Of a stretch of 64,000 nt of DNA, positions 47,576 through 60,500 are shown piece after piece; the first letter of the stretch is position 1; each line of letters opens with the position of its first letter. This DNA comes from Dioscorea cayenensis subsp. rotundata (lineage: Eukaryota > Streptophyta > Magnoliopsida > Dioscoreales > Dioscoreaceae), in assembly GCF_009730915.1 (NCBI RefSeq), contig NC_052488.1, positions 21,694,305 to 21,758,304 on the forward strand, read 5' to 3'. The position numbers were made by a program, and so were the translations under genes. The notes under the pieces are model-generated. The model did not search any database and was not told the DNA's origin. It saw only the letters and a program-made list of their open reading frames with translations.

Positions 47576-48199
47576 AACATAAAAGAGAATAATCTTACAA
47601 CGAGAAAAACTCATTTTCAGTAGAATTCGACAATGCCACAACGTTTGTCTCGACAAGATCGACAATGGCACATCCGCTGGAAGTCAACCTCGTTTTCTAT
47701 TGGACAAACCGTTTTATATCCATCGGGTGTGATAAACTTCACCCTGACACGGGAAACATCAAGACCCAATCGCTCACGTATCTTACCTAAGCTAACACCA
47801 ATTCCCAAGGAGTCAGCGCCGTGAACAATAGCCCTCGAATCGAAGAAATTCTAACTTTATTAAGAAACTGGCAAAATTCAAATATAACAAACCAAATGAG
47901 GAGAATAAGAAAAAGAAGAATAAAAAGATGTGATAAGCCTTCTAAACTTTGTTTGACAAAAGGCACCAAAAAAACCAGCAAAATTATATGTACAAAGATT
48001 GGACATGATGTGAGTGACCGTCTTTTCCCGCCATTTTCAAGGGCAAAAATGAATATCATAACATGGTCGCATTTCAAGTGAACGGTAGGGGATAAAAGGG
48101 AAGTTAAACAATAATGGAAGGGTTGTTCGGGGTTTGCCAAAATTGGAGGGGCTGTTTGGGAATTTTTGAAATTCATGAGGGGTAAACAATAATTTTCCC

Positions 48200-48208
48200 A
48201 AGAAAATA
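48200..48208. repeat. right 9-bp target-site duplication of the MULE
   Basis: AAGAAAATA, identical to 38564-38572. Confidence 0.85.
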
Positions 48209-48479
48209 TCATCAAATTAGAAGGAAAAAAAAATTTATATTTTATTATTCAAGCCTCTATCTCATGGTCCAAAACTATGGAATTACATGCCCCATCATAC
48301 CTTATACAATTTGCATATAATTCCTCAAAGTTGGATTATCCTAGGGTCCCAACTCTGGAATTACATGTCCCATTATACATTATACAATTTGCATATAATT
48401 CCTCCCAGTTGGATTGGGAGAGGTTCCATGTTAGCTTAAATTTAATTTAGGGTAATAATTTAAATTTAATTCAAAAAAA

Positions 48480-48525
<46 letters not shown>

Positions 48526-48708
48526 TGTAACAATTAGATGATTCACCAAAGATTTATTACTCTATCAACATAATATTTTTTTTGTGTAGGGTGTTTGTTT
48601 GAATGAAGATCCAAAATTGAACCCCCAAAGTCCAGGCAAGATAAGGGAACATATATCATGAACTATTAACTCCATATCTTCCATGTTTGTGCACATCTTT
48701 GATTTACT

Positions 48709-49820
48709 TGTTAGTTCCGCCGGTGTGATTTGTGGGTTTTAGGGAACACTCAAGCACTCATAGAAATCTCACACAAACCAACAAAGAAAAAGACACACGA
48801 CGTTGGTAACCCAGTTCGGCGTCCACTCGCCTACGTCTGGGGGCCAAGCCCGGAGATAAACAATCCACTAAAAGAGGTGAAAATACATGAGTACAAACAC
48901 TTGTCACTCACACTCTCAAACAATAAAGATCACTACCCTCTCTAGATTGTCTAATGCTCCCACTCTCTCTAGCTCCGGTCACACTTACAATCTACTAGTA
49001 AGGTAGCTTATATAGATGCCTCAACGTCCCAAATATAGCACATATCTCTTTTAGAATCTCCACGACTACTAATTTAAAACCTTCCGAAATTAGATGTTGC
49101 AACTCCTGTTATAACATAAGTTACAACATGGCCCTGACTGCTGACTTGACTGAGTTCTGGTTACGTTGCGGACGACCTCAAGACCTATCAACCTCCCGGT
49201 CATGCTTAGTCTGAGTCGATGCAGCCAAATCTCCCAATCTCGACTGCCGACAACTAGCCTACCTCCTCAGTTCCTCATCACACAGTCCCCTCGTAAGGGG
49301 CGCACGTCCTTGTGCGTCTTCATGGAACTTGCCAAACTTGATCTTCAACCTTCCAAGTTTGGTCTTCAAAGATTCTCCAAACTTGATCTTCAATTCACCC
49401 AAGTTTGGTCTTCAAATCTTGCCGATAATGATCTTCAATCATTCTCATCAAGGATTCTTCAAATCATATCTTCAATTAGCCTTCATTCATACCATTGATA
49501 GATATTTCTTCAATTAAACTCCATCCATATTTAGTCTTTAATCACATCTCATAAATATGGTCTTGATATGATCTTGTCTTCAAGTTGTAAGATATTACCA
49601 AAAATAACTCCACCAAGATCTTCAAGATATTTGCCTCCAAATTATAGACATACTAAAGATAGCTCCACCAAGATCTTCAAGATATTTTGCCTTACAAGCC
49701 AAGTCTTCTTGCCATGTCACCATGCTTTTCCATGTCATCAATTATGCCTTGTCACCATGGTTGCTATATCATCTTGACTATGTGTCAAATCATGTCAATT
49801 ATAGTGTGGTTGCACTAACA
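48709..49820. mobile_element. solo LTR of a retrotransposon (fossil)
   Basis: A 1112-bp block begins TGTTAG and ends CTAACA and is absent from the same place in duplication unit B, so its limits are clear. It has the GTAACCCAGTTCGGCG-type stretch seen in LTRs of several plant Ty1-copia families and a Cys-free, T/C-rich tail with short repeats. No internal coding part is present, so it is a solo LTR left by recombination. No clear target duplication remains, which suggests some age; it inserted after the duplication. Family assignment to copia is tentative. Confidence 0.7.
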
Positions 49821-49995
49821 ATTTTAAATGAAGTGCACTTGTCACTTATTTATTAAAAAAAAAAGACAATTAGAGGATTCGCTGCTTAAAAATAAAAAAG
49901 GTTCATGATCAACACAAAACAACTATATGCTCAAATTTTCCTCTTCTTCACCATAACCATAACTGTTTGCACTTTCTTACATCAATAATAAGAGC

Positions 49996-50385
49996 ATTTT
50001 TTTTTTAAAAGGTGGATAAACCACATCTATTAGCATAAAGAACAGAACAACAAAGAACAACATGGAAGCCCACTAGCTGTGGAACACCAAAAACAAAATA
50101 CAAAATGGAGATAAACCGTCTCCACAAGGCCACTAAGGCCGCATCAGGAGCCCACTAGCCAGCACTGTGATCCACAATCGCCTCAGAGGATGGCTCCCCC
50201 CCAGTCTCCTCTGCAAGTGTATCAGAAAACTCCAAGCTCCGTCACACAATCAACATAGATCCCTCAATCTTCTCCTTAACACCATCAGAAGCTTTCGAGC
50301 TCTCCCTGCCTGTTCCTTTCTTTTTGGTTGATCGTGGTGGCTCGGCCAAAAACCCCGCCTCCTCATTGAACCTAGAGGAAGGAGA
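49996..50385 (-). mobile_element. 5'-truncated LINE 3' end
   Basis: About 390 bp present in unit A but not in unit B. On the minus strand it ends in GTGGTTTATCCACC followed by an A tail (T run on the plus strand at 49997-50008). A short frame at its start reads EEAGFLAEPPRSTKKKG, a basic end typical of LINE proteins. It shares its tail with the copies at 17519 and 33495. No clear target duplication was found. Confidence 0.65.
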
Positions 50386-53281
50386 AGATTGTGAATATTT
50401 TCATTTATTTTGGTTATTGAACTTTCTGATCAGGTAATAAGTGAGGCTTAACTTTCAACTTATATAAAGAGAGGCTTAACTCCACAATCCGTTTTTTCTG
50501 ACTTGATAATTTGTATTTCAGTTTTTTATCTCATAATTTGAGAGTTTAAATTCTATAAATTCATAATCAAGCTTTTAAATAATGACTTGGTGATTTTATC
50601 AATATAGATTTTCTCAATGCCTATTATTTCCATATGAAGTACCTTTCAACACGAAAAAAACAAATATCCTAAAGTGACAAATTCAAACAATTTAGGTTAA
50701 CAAACTATAAATAATAAAAAAAATCTATCTCAAAAACTAAAAACTGATGAGCTTGTTGTCAATTTGTAAATTAAAAAAAAATGATAACCAAGAATAAAGC
50801 TAATTTCTACCTCCATTCTTCTCTTTCTCATGATCTTTGGACTGTTTTAAGTATCGAAGTGCTTGTCTCAAATTGAAGGTCATCAATACATATTTTTTAA
50901 AGAAAAGTGACTAAACTATAAATTATGTGAATACATCATTGGATCATAGATTTGCTTTTATTGTACAAGTTTCCATCTTATATATTTCTCAAAGTGTGGA
51001 ATTACATATTCCACTCCACCATGTATTGTGTAGTTCGCCCATATATAAACTATCTTAATAGGATGAATTGCATGAAAAATTACAAAACTAGCTACATTAT
51101 TACAAAACCACGTACTTATGGTGTTATAAAGAGATCCAGTCTCAAATAAATTGAGATCATTGGTCCATAAATATTGTGGCCTGGTTTTGTTTGTGTATTA
51201 TAGAGTTTTTTTTTCAAAATTTTTTTTAAAGAATGCAAGAAAACACCTTTTCACTTCCCATAAAATATAAATACACATTTATGTTTGTTTTGCTTTGTTT
51301 ATTTTTTTTAAATGAATTAGAGGGATTAATGAGGAATATAAATGTGGACAAAAAATTTCACAAAAATCTTTTTAAAGAAACATGGATAAATCATGGGTAA
51401 TATTCTAATTCTTTGTCTTGAGTTGGAAAAAGAATAAGTAACTCTTTTTTTTTTTGTGAAAAGTAGTCTCTCATAAAAGTTTGTATTTAAGATATTAATC
51501 ATCGTTATTACTATATATTTTTTAATAAAGTGGATGTTATTTTATCTTCGAACTATTGTTTTATTTTTTTCATTTTTGTTTCTGTTTGGAATTTGTCCAA
51601 ATTCCATATGTGATTATATATATATATATATATACTAAATTTTATTTTGTTATAACTTATTGCATCTAATCAGCTTATTTTTCACAATACTGAGAATATA
51701 CCCCGCCTATGCATGATGCAGATTTATTGATAATTCCACATATTTGAATAAAAGAACTTAGAACTCCAATATAGTATATGAATTATTTTTTGTAAGTAAC
51801 CTCGCGAGGTAAAAAAATAATTTATTTTTTTTAAAAAATGAATAAACCACTTAAATTAAATTAAAATAGAGTATAAAAGAGATTATAAAAACAGGAACGA
51901 AATAGAAACATGCATATAATGAACAGTGAAAAAAGTTTATTAATATTGTTAAGATTTCCCCTTCTATTCTTGTTTGATTTTTTAGATAGTTTAACGATTT
52001 ATGATGATAATTTGGAGTATATAAATATTTTTTAATCATATAGATTTATATATTTTTATGCCAATATTTATGTGATTGCTCTTTGGATTTATTTTTAATT
52101 TTTTTGTGATTTTATAAGTATTAATTAAATGGAGATTGTAGGAAGAGCCGCATCATAAAGCTACAATATATTCGGCAAGCCCGAAAAAAACTAAGGGGCG
52201 TTTTGGTTAAACGGTAATTTGGAAAGCTTACCATATTTGGTATCATATTTGGTATTGTAAGAGTTAATTTGGAAAGCTTACCACATCTGGTACTGTAATA
52301 GTTGTAATATTAATGGTAATATGAGATTACCAATAATAATAAGATTTTTGTTTGGGCAGCCCAATGGTTTTTTAATAAGGAATTTGGTATTGTAAGCGTT
52401 CATAAAAAAGGGCGCTTGTCGCCTATTATTCAAAAAAAAAAAAAAATTTGAAAGTCAATCACCCAATTATCTATCAAATTAATATTAACATTGAATATGA
52501 TAGATTTTTAGCAGTAATTATATTATTGAAAATACTTGGGGGAAATAGAGAAGCAAAATGCACAAAATCATTTGGTTTGGAATAATTTTGGAAATTATCT
52601 TTTGTAGGTTGATATTACAAATGAGATAGGCTGGTAATCATCAATGGACTTGAGGGCTTTATTATCATGCTTAGGAATCAATGTGATGAAAGTGTGACTT
52701 CATTCTTGAGGAAATTAATTAGCAGTTTTAAGAAATGGTCAACAATAGCAAAAATCAAAATTCTAACAGTGGGCCAAAACATATGAAGGAAATCAATATG
52801 AAGGCCATCAGGTCTATGATTTATAGCTGCTAAACAGAGGCTGAAAAAACTATATATATATATATTGTTTTAATTAGTGAGAACGCTCAATAAGACACCA
52901 ATGTAACCATAGTTCAGGCAAGACAATGGAGTGCAAAACAAATCATACAACCCTGTGTTGAAGCTGGGCTAAAGGTAAACAAGATATAAGAAAAAGTATG
53001 TGCTCATAAACTTTTTGATCCAATATATAAATCTCATACATTATTCATTGTTTTGTAGTACATAGATAGGCCAATTACATAGAAAAATATCTGCATACTT
53101 GCAAAAAAATAGGCAACTGCTTAGACTAGGAAAACTGGAGAAAGAGGTAATGCATCCTTGCAGACCATGAACTACTAATATACCAAGTTTGCTTAACTTA
53201 TTCTTGACACTTAGTAATGTTTTGAACATCCCACTCCAGTTTGGTAAAATCAAAGCTTATTTCAATTTAATAAACACCACA

Positions 53282-56089
53282 TTCATCAAATCAGAAGGAA
53301 AAAATAACATTTTATTATTCAAGCTTCTATCTTATGGTCCAAACTCTGGAATCACATGTCCCATCATATGTTATGCAATTTGCATATAATTCCTCCAAGT
53401 TGGATTGAGATAGGTTCCATGTTAGTTTACTTTTAATTTAGGGCAATAATTTAAATTGAATTCAGAATAATAAAATTATGTTTTTTTTTTCATGCAACAA
53501 TTAGAAGATTCACCAAAAACCTCTTGGTCTATCAGCACAATATTCTTTTGCATAGAGTGTATGTTTGAGCAAAGATTTAAAATTGAACTCCAAAACATAC
53601 GCAAGAGAAGAGCACATATGTCATGAGCTATTAACTCCATATCTTCCATATTTTATGCACATCTCTTATTTATTTTAAATGAAGCCCACTTGTCACTTAT
53701 TTATTAAAAAAAAAGACAATTAGACGATTCACAAATTAAAAATAAAAAAGGCTCCTAATCAACACAAAACAACTATATGCTCAAATTTTCCTCTTTCTTA
53801 AAATAATTATAATTTTATATACTTTCTCACACCAATAATGAGAGCATTTTGCATTGAATTGTCTATCTTTTCATCTATTTTGGTTATTGAACCCTTCTAA
53901 TTGGGTAATAAGAGTGGCTTAACTTTCAACTTAAATAAAGAGAGGCTTAACTCCACAATCCACCTTCTCTGACTTGATAATTAGTATTTCATTTTTTTTT
54001 ATCTCATAATTTGAGAGTTTGAATTCTATAAATTCATAATCAAGCTTTTAAATAGTGACTTGGTGATTTTATCAATATAGATTTTCTCAATGCATATAAT
54101 TTCCATATGAAGTACATTTCAACATGAGAAAACAAATATCCAAAAGTGACAAATTCAAACAATTTAGGTTAACAAACTATAAATAATAAAAAAAATCTAT
54201 CTTAAAAACTAAAAACTGATGAGGTTGTTGCCTATTTGTAAATAAAAAAATAATAATACCCGAGAATAAAGTTAATTTCTCCCTCCATTCTTCTCTTTCC
54301 CACGATCTTTGGACTGATTTAAGTATCGAAGTGCTTGTCTCAAATTGAAGGTCATCAATACATATTCTTTTAAAGAAAAGTGACTAAACTATAAATTATG
54401 TGAATACATCATTTGATCATAGATTTGCTTTTATTGTTCAAGTTTCCATCTTATATATTTCTCAAAGTGTGGAATTACATATTCCAGTCCACCATGTACT
54501 GTGTAGTTTGCCCATAAACCATCTTAGTAGGATGAATTGCATAAAAGATCATAAAACTAGATACATTATTACAAAACAATGTACTTATGGTGTTATAAAG
54601 AGGTCCAATCTCAAACAAATTGAGAATATGGTCCATAAATATTGTGGCCTGGTTTTGTTTGTGTATTATAAAGTTTTTTTTTTCAATTTTCTTTTCCTTT
54701 ATTTTTTTTTTTAAGAATAGAAGAAAACACCCTTTCACTTCCCATAAAATATAAATGCACATTTATGTTAGTTTTGCTTTTGTAATGAATTAGAGGGATT
54801 AATGCAGAATTTAAATGTGAACAAAAAATTTCACAAAATTCTTTTTAAAGAAAGGATTTTTTTTTTTTCTTGAAAAAGTGGATAAACCACTTACTTGAAA
54901 AGTAAAATTCTAATTCTTTGTTTTGAATTGGAAAAAGAATAAGTAATCAACCTTCTTGTGAAAGGTAGTCTCTCATAAAAGTTTGTATCTAAGATATAGA
55001 ATTTAATCATCGTTATTACTATATATATATACACCACTTATGCATGATGAAAATTTATTGATAGTTCCACATACTTGAAAAAATACCTTAAAACTCAAAT
55101 ATACAATATGGATTATTTTTCATAAATAACCGTGAGAGGTAAAAATAATTTATTTTTGTAAAAAGATGGATAAACTACTTAAATTAAATTAAAAAAGAGT
55201 ATAAGAGAGACCATAACAACAAGAACAAAATAGAAAAATACAACGAAAGGTGAAAAGGGTTTATTAATATTGTTGAAATGTCCCCTTCTATTTTTGTTTG
55301 ATTTTTAAGATAGTTTAATGAGTTATGATCATGATTCGGAGTAGATAAATAGTTTTTAATCATATAGATTTAAATATTTTTATGCCAACATTTATGTGAT
55401 TGTTCCTTGGATCTATTTTTTTAATTTTCTGTGATTATATAAATATTAATTAAATGGAGGTTGTAGAGAAGAGCCACTTTATAAAGCTCCAATATATTTG
55501 GCAAGCCCCAAAAATCTAAGGGACATATTAATTAGCAGTAATGTGAAAATATTATCACACGTTAGGCAATAATTTGGAAAGTTTACCACATTTGGTATTG
55601 TAATAGTGGTAATATTGATGGTAATATAAAATTACTAATAATAATAAGGCTTTTGCTTAGGCAGCCCAATAATTTTTAATAGTAAAGAATTTGAAAGTCA
55701 GACACCCAAGTATCTATCAAATTAATATTAACATTGAATATGGGAGATTTTTAGCAGCAATTATATTATTAAAAATACTTGGGGGAAATAGAGAAGCATC
55801 ATGCACAAAATCATTTGGTTTGGAATAATTTTGGAAATTATCTTTTGGTTGATATTACAAGTGATATAGGCCGGTAATCCTCAATGGACTTGGGGACTTT
55901 ATTATGCTTAGGAATCAATGTGATAAAAGTGTGACTTCATTCTTAAAGAAATTAATTAGCAGCTTTATGGAAATGGTCAACAACAGCAAAAATCAAAATT
56001 CTAACAGTGGGTTAAAACATATGAAGGAAATCAATATGAACGCCATCAGGTCTATGATTTGTAGTCGCTAAAGCAGGTGAAAAAAACAA

Positions 56090-56165
<76 letters not shown>

Positions 56166-56560
56166 ATTAGTGAGAACGCTCAATAAGACACCAATGCAAC
56201 CATAGTCCAGGCGAGACAATGGAGTGCAAAACAAATCATACAACTTTGTGTTGAAGTTGGGCTAAAGGTAAACAAGATAGAAGAAAAAGTATGCACATAA
56301 ACTTATTGCTCCAATATATAAATCTCATACATTATTCATTGATTTGTAGCACATAGATAGGCCAGTTACATAGCAAAATATATGCATACTAGCATGAAAA
56401 TAGCCAACTGCTTAAACTAGGAAAACATGGAGAAAGAGGTAATGCATCCTTAAAGACCATGAAGTAATTTTCCAAGTTTGCTTGACTTATTCCTAAACAT
56501 TTTCATGTTCTGAACAACCCAGTCGAGTTCAATGAAATCAAAGTTTATTCAACACCGCAT
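53282..56560 (+). repeat. direct duplication, unit B
   Basis: The shorter copy (about 3.3 kb) of the segment at 48209-53281, beginning TTCATCAAATCAGAAGG. It lacks the solo LTR and LINE end. It contains an expanded (AT)n run at 56093-56161, where unit A has only about 9 AT units. A T-rich stretch with GTGGATAAACCAC at 54855-54900 looks like another LINE tail. No coding potential. Confidence 0.85.
56093..56161. repeat. (AT)n microsatellite, about 34 units
   Basis: Uninterrupted AT repeat inside duplication unit B; the matching place in unit A (about 52854) has about nine units. Confidence 0.95.
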
Positions 56561-57509
56561 TTAGTTTGATTTGCAACAGAAATAAAATTGCAAAAGAGCC
56601 AATCAACACTGATTGCAAGACTGACAGGAAAAAGTTAATCCATATTTCTTCTCAGATTTGAGTAATGAAATCTTAAACCTCCAGCTGAGTTGCGGTGGAA
56701 TAACAATTGACCCGAATCTCTCAAGAGTGACAGAATATTTATGCTATTAATTCAAATCCAAGCAAAGAGAGTGCCAAGCATTGAGAATTTGCTGGAGAAA
56801 ATTGAATTCCGCTTGCCTTTTCTCCCAGAGACAAAATTATACTCAAATGAAGTCTGCATTGGGTTGAACAAATCATATATAAGATATACTTTTCATTCTT
56901 ATTAGAGAGGGGAAAAAAACGGGTCATCAATTTGCATCATAACTGAAGTGCTTTGAAACAATGACAAAAGTTATGAATGTGGTGGTGAGGCAATAAATTT
57001 TAACTCATGATAAGTGGTGAAGTAGAACATGATTGTAAATTATACACTAACTTAAGACGAACATTTTCCTTAGAAAAGAAAACTTTAAAGAGAGAAGCGA
57101 CAAAACCACAATTTCATTAAAAGAAGATATTAAGTTGTATTAACAAATAAAAATAAAAACACAAGCCATTAAGGCACATACATGATGAACCAACCAGAAT
57201 GAGAAGAGTATTGACAACGATCATGTTCTGATTGAATAAAAATACTACTTTATAGTTAACTTACTTGTATAGTATCAATGTTATAGACAAATTTGTGAGA
57301 GGTTTTTTCATATTCTGCCATCAGCAATCACAATTAATCTGAAGAGCTTCCAACATAGAACGGTTGAGTAGATGTTGATAGAAAAAAAAAGGTGGATTTT
57401 TTCCCTGACATAACTTTAGATTGGTCAAGTGAAATTGGAGGCAATATTATAAACAATTCAAATGAGAAAAACAGAGTGACAAGTGAAGGCAGCATTGGAT
57501 TCATACCCA
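56561..57509. other. spacer downstream of the NLR
   Basis: No gene recognised. The 3' UTR of the minus-strand NLR should lie in about 57100-57509. Confidence 0.45.
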
Positions 57510-60500
57510 TCAGATATACAGTCTATGAGGGATGTGCTGAATCATTTGCCATTCAAGAGATCCCCCTTGCCGACACCGTTCAGTCAAGCTTCGTTCACAT
57601 TGTATCAAGTACAACTTTTTAAGTGAGGATGGAAGGTTGCCCTGCGGCAGTGATTGGATCTTTGGACATGCTTTAATGATCAATTGGTTCAATAAAGGAA
57701 GACGAGGCAACCAAGCAGGCAGAGTTTCCAGATCTTCGCAACAATCTATTTCCATCTTCTGTAGGTTTGGCAGCGGGAATCCGTACTCTGTTATCACCTC
57801 CTCCGCCTCTGTACACCAGGATCTGAATTTGTGACACAATCTAATTGTCAACTCGTTCAATAAAGGAAGACGAGGCAACCAAGCAGGAAGAGTTTCCAGA
57901 TCTTGGCAAGAATCTATTTCCATATATTGTAGGTTTGGCAGCGGGAGTCCGTCCTCTATTATCTCCTCCTCCTCCATACCCCAAGATCTGAATTTGGGAC
58001 AGTCTATAATGATCAATTCCTTTAATAAAAGAAGACGAGGCAACCAAGCAGGCAGAATTTTCATATCTTCACAAGAATATATTTCCATCTTCTGTAGGTT
58101 TGGTAGTAGGAGTCCATCCTCTGTTATCTTCTTCTCCTCCATACCCCAGGATCTGAATTTGGGACACAATCTAATTGTCAACTCGTTCAATAAAGGAAGA
58201 CGAGGCAACCAAGCAGGCAGAGTTTCCAGATCTTCACACCAACTTATATCCATATGTTGTAGGTTTGGCAGCGGGAGTCTGTCCTCTGTTATCTCCTCCT
58301 CCTCCATACCCCAGGATCTGAATTTGGGACAATCCATAATGATCAATTCCTTTAATAAAGGAAGACGAGGCAACCAAGCAGGCAAAGTTTCCAGATCTTC
58401 GCAAGAATATATTTCCATCTTCTGTAGGTTTGGCAGCGGGAGTCCGTCTTCTATTATCTCTTCCTCCTCCATACCCCATGATTTGAATTTGGGACACATA
58501 CTAATTGTCAACTCGTTCAATAAAGGAAGATGAGGCAACCAAGCAGGTAGAGTTTCCAAATCACCGCACACCCTTATTTCCATACGTTGTAGGTTTGGCA
58601 GCAGGAGTCTGTCCTCTGTTATCTCTTCCTCCTCCGTACCCCAAGATCTAAATTTGGGACAGAAGCTAATGATCAATTTCTCCAACAAGGGAAGACGAGG
58701 CAACCAAGCAGGCAGAGTTTCCAAATCTTTGCAAGAATATATTTCCATACGCTGTAGGTTTGGCAGACAGAGTGCATCCTCTGTTATCTCCTCCTTCGTA
58801 TCCCATGATCTGAATTTGGGACAAAAGCTAATGATCAATTTCTCTAACAAGGGAAGACGAGGCAACCAAGCAGGCAGAGTTTCCAGATCGAAGCAAGAAT
58901 ATATTTCCATACGCTGTAGGTTTGGCAGACAGAGTCCATCCTGTGTTATCTCCTCCTCCGTACCCCAGGATCTGAATTTGGGACAATTATTAATGATCAA
59001 TTGGTTCAATAAAGGAAGACGAGGCAACCAAGCAGGCAGAGTTTCCAGAACATTGCAATATATTATTTCCATAAGCTGTAGTTTTGGCAGCGGGAGTCCA
59101 TCCTCTATTATCTCCTCTTCAGTACCCCAGTATTTGAATTTGCGGCAGTTAGAAATAGACAATTGTTTCAGAGAAGGGAGGGCTTGTAAACCCTCCAATG
59201 ATATCAGCTCATTACAAGCAAAAATTTTTAAATTCACGAGTGCGTGCAGAGTGGCCATGATTTTTGCAGGAAAGGTTTGAATCTTTGCCCCATGCAAGAC
59301 CAAATCAGACAGAGAAGAGACGCCATTGAGACATTGATCAAACACCACACGACAATTTTTAATTTTTAGGTACTTCAGTGCTGAAAACAAGGGCAGATGT
59401 AATCCATTCACTTCACTCTCCTTAATTGTGAGGCTGGTAAACTTGGGAAAGTGGGTGTGATTTTGTCCCGTCACTGATGATGATGATGACGACATGTCCT
59501 CAAAAGATAGTGTTGCATGCCATGCATCAAGGGACGTCAGGGATGGATACATCTCAATCACGGAATAATCAACCTCAATTGTCATGTTCTCAATGCTTGA
59601 TAACTCCAGTGATTTAAGGGAGGGTAACAACCCAAGTGCTGCAGGTAGACGTGCCCATTTTCTGCATCCATCTAACTCTATTTTTTCTAGTCTCTGAAGT
59701 TCAGGTGTCATAAGCCAGGTTGGCGATTTGGAACCCATATATCCAGCAATTCTCAAATATTTTAAGTTAGGATGAGGTTGAAGAGCTTCAAGTGTTTGTT
59801 CTTGGAAATCTTGCTTGCAATCATCAAATGCATCTCCCCATCTTAATTGTAACTGCTTGATGTGACGTTTTTCCTTCAAATATTTGGCCTTCATCATTTC
59901 TTCTGTTTTGCCAATGTTCTCCAAGCCTCCAATCAAAAGTTCACCTCTCAGTTCATTCATATTCCTCAATTGTGCAATCTGGTAACCTCCTTCTCTATTT
60001 ACTTGATATATTACATAATAAGATGTTTGAAGGGACCTTATCAAACTGAAGTCAGGCATGCAAAATCTTCGAAGGTTTATGAGATTATGAAATCGATTGG
60101 GCAATCTAGGTGGTGGACACATTAATTTCAATACTCTCAACAAATAAAGCGTGCATAGTGATTCTGGTATTGATTCGATGCTAGTTCCCACCAAATCCAG
60201 ATATTGCAAGTGTTTAAGATGAGCAATATTATCTGAGAGTTTTTGCACATTAGTACGAGAGATGACCAACACTCGAATCCTTTTAAATGCTTCGTGTTTG
60301 AGGATGTCATGTATGTCACCGGCTCCATATAATATGAGTGTGCGCAAGTTATCAGTTTTGCACACGAACTTAACATCAGAAAACCTATGCACACATAAAT
60401 GGCAAACATCTTTTGGGATTTCTTCATCTTTTCGACCCTCATAAATATAAGTTTCTCCATGAGAAACTGATTGAGCTAAATCATGCAATAAGTCATGCAT

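Larger units (their letters stand above)
46650..48090 (-). pseudogene. second, internally deleted and rearranged mudrA copy in the MULE
   Basis: 46690-46790 matches 43345-43470 (GCGGTTGCATAACATGCGCAT and beyond). 47320-47380 repeats the SWIM region (QWQIYGIPC). 47600-47810 repeats the N-terminal region (RVRVKFITPDGYKT, CPIENEVDFQRMC). 47960-48090 matches 45560-45670 outside the gene. The catalytic domain is missing and the SWIM piece is out of order. This copy, not the larger one, adjoins the element's right end. Confidence 0.7.
38573..48199. mobile_element. 9.6-kb Mutator-like element carrying PMD/DUF1985-like, Ulp1 protease and mudrA-type genes
   Basis: The ends are defined by the perfect 9-bp duplication and by related termini: left GTGGAAATTGTT...ACCCC, and right, inverted, GGGAAAATTATT...ACCCC, matching at 14 of the first 21 positions. 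The following 60 bp at each end are similar in style (runs of CCCC spaced by A/T) but have diverged. It therefore lacks long TIRs, as many Ulp1-bearing (Kaonashi-type) MULEs do. Inside are three plus-strand gene remnants (39.4-42.5 kb), a minus-strand transposase (43.1-45.5 kb) and a second reduced transposase copy (46.65-48.1 kb). Arrays of a GTTTAA motif fill the gaps. All coding parts are broken, so the copy is not autonomous. Confidence 0.88.
48209..53281 (+). repeat. direct duplication, unit A (enlarged by insertions)
   Basis: Starting with TCATCAAATTAGAAGG, this stretch matches 53282-56560 in order: 48245-48470 with 53300-53480, 49825-49990 with 53680-53850, 50390-51250 with 53870-54710, 51700-52200 with 55040-55530, and 52440-53270 with 55690-56550. 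Matching segments look roughly 85-90 percent alike by eye. Unit A also holds a solo LTR, a LINE end, an extra tandem copy of about 80 bp (48260-48340 and 48345-48420) and an (ATT)n run at 48478-48523. No coding potential. Confidence 0.85.

Noticed and set aside
49166-49498. 110-codon plus-strand frame
   Set aside because: Lies wholly in the solo LTR and is built of short LTR repeats; not a gene.
52190-52430. Possible MITE starting AAGGGGCGTTTTGGTT in duplication unit A
   Set aside because: No matching inverted end or target duplication was found, and most of it is shared with unit B.
58654-59280. 208-codon and 179-codon plus-strand frames across the NLR repeats
   Set aside because: Antisense shadows of the NLR tandem repeats; their repetitiveness only mirrors the LRR units.
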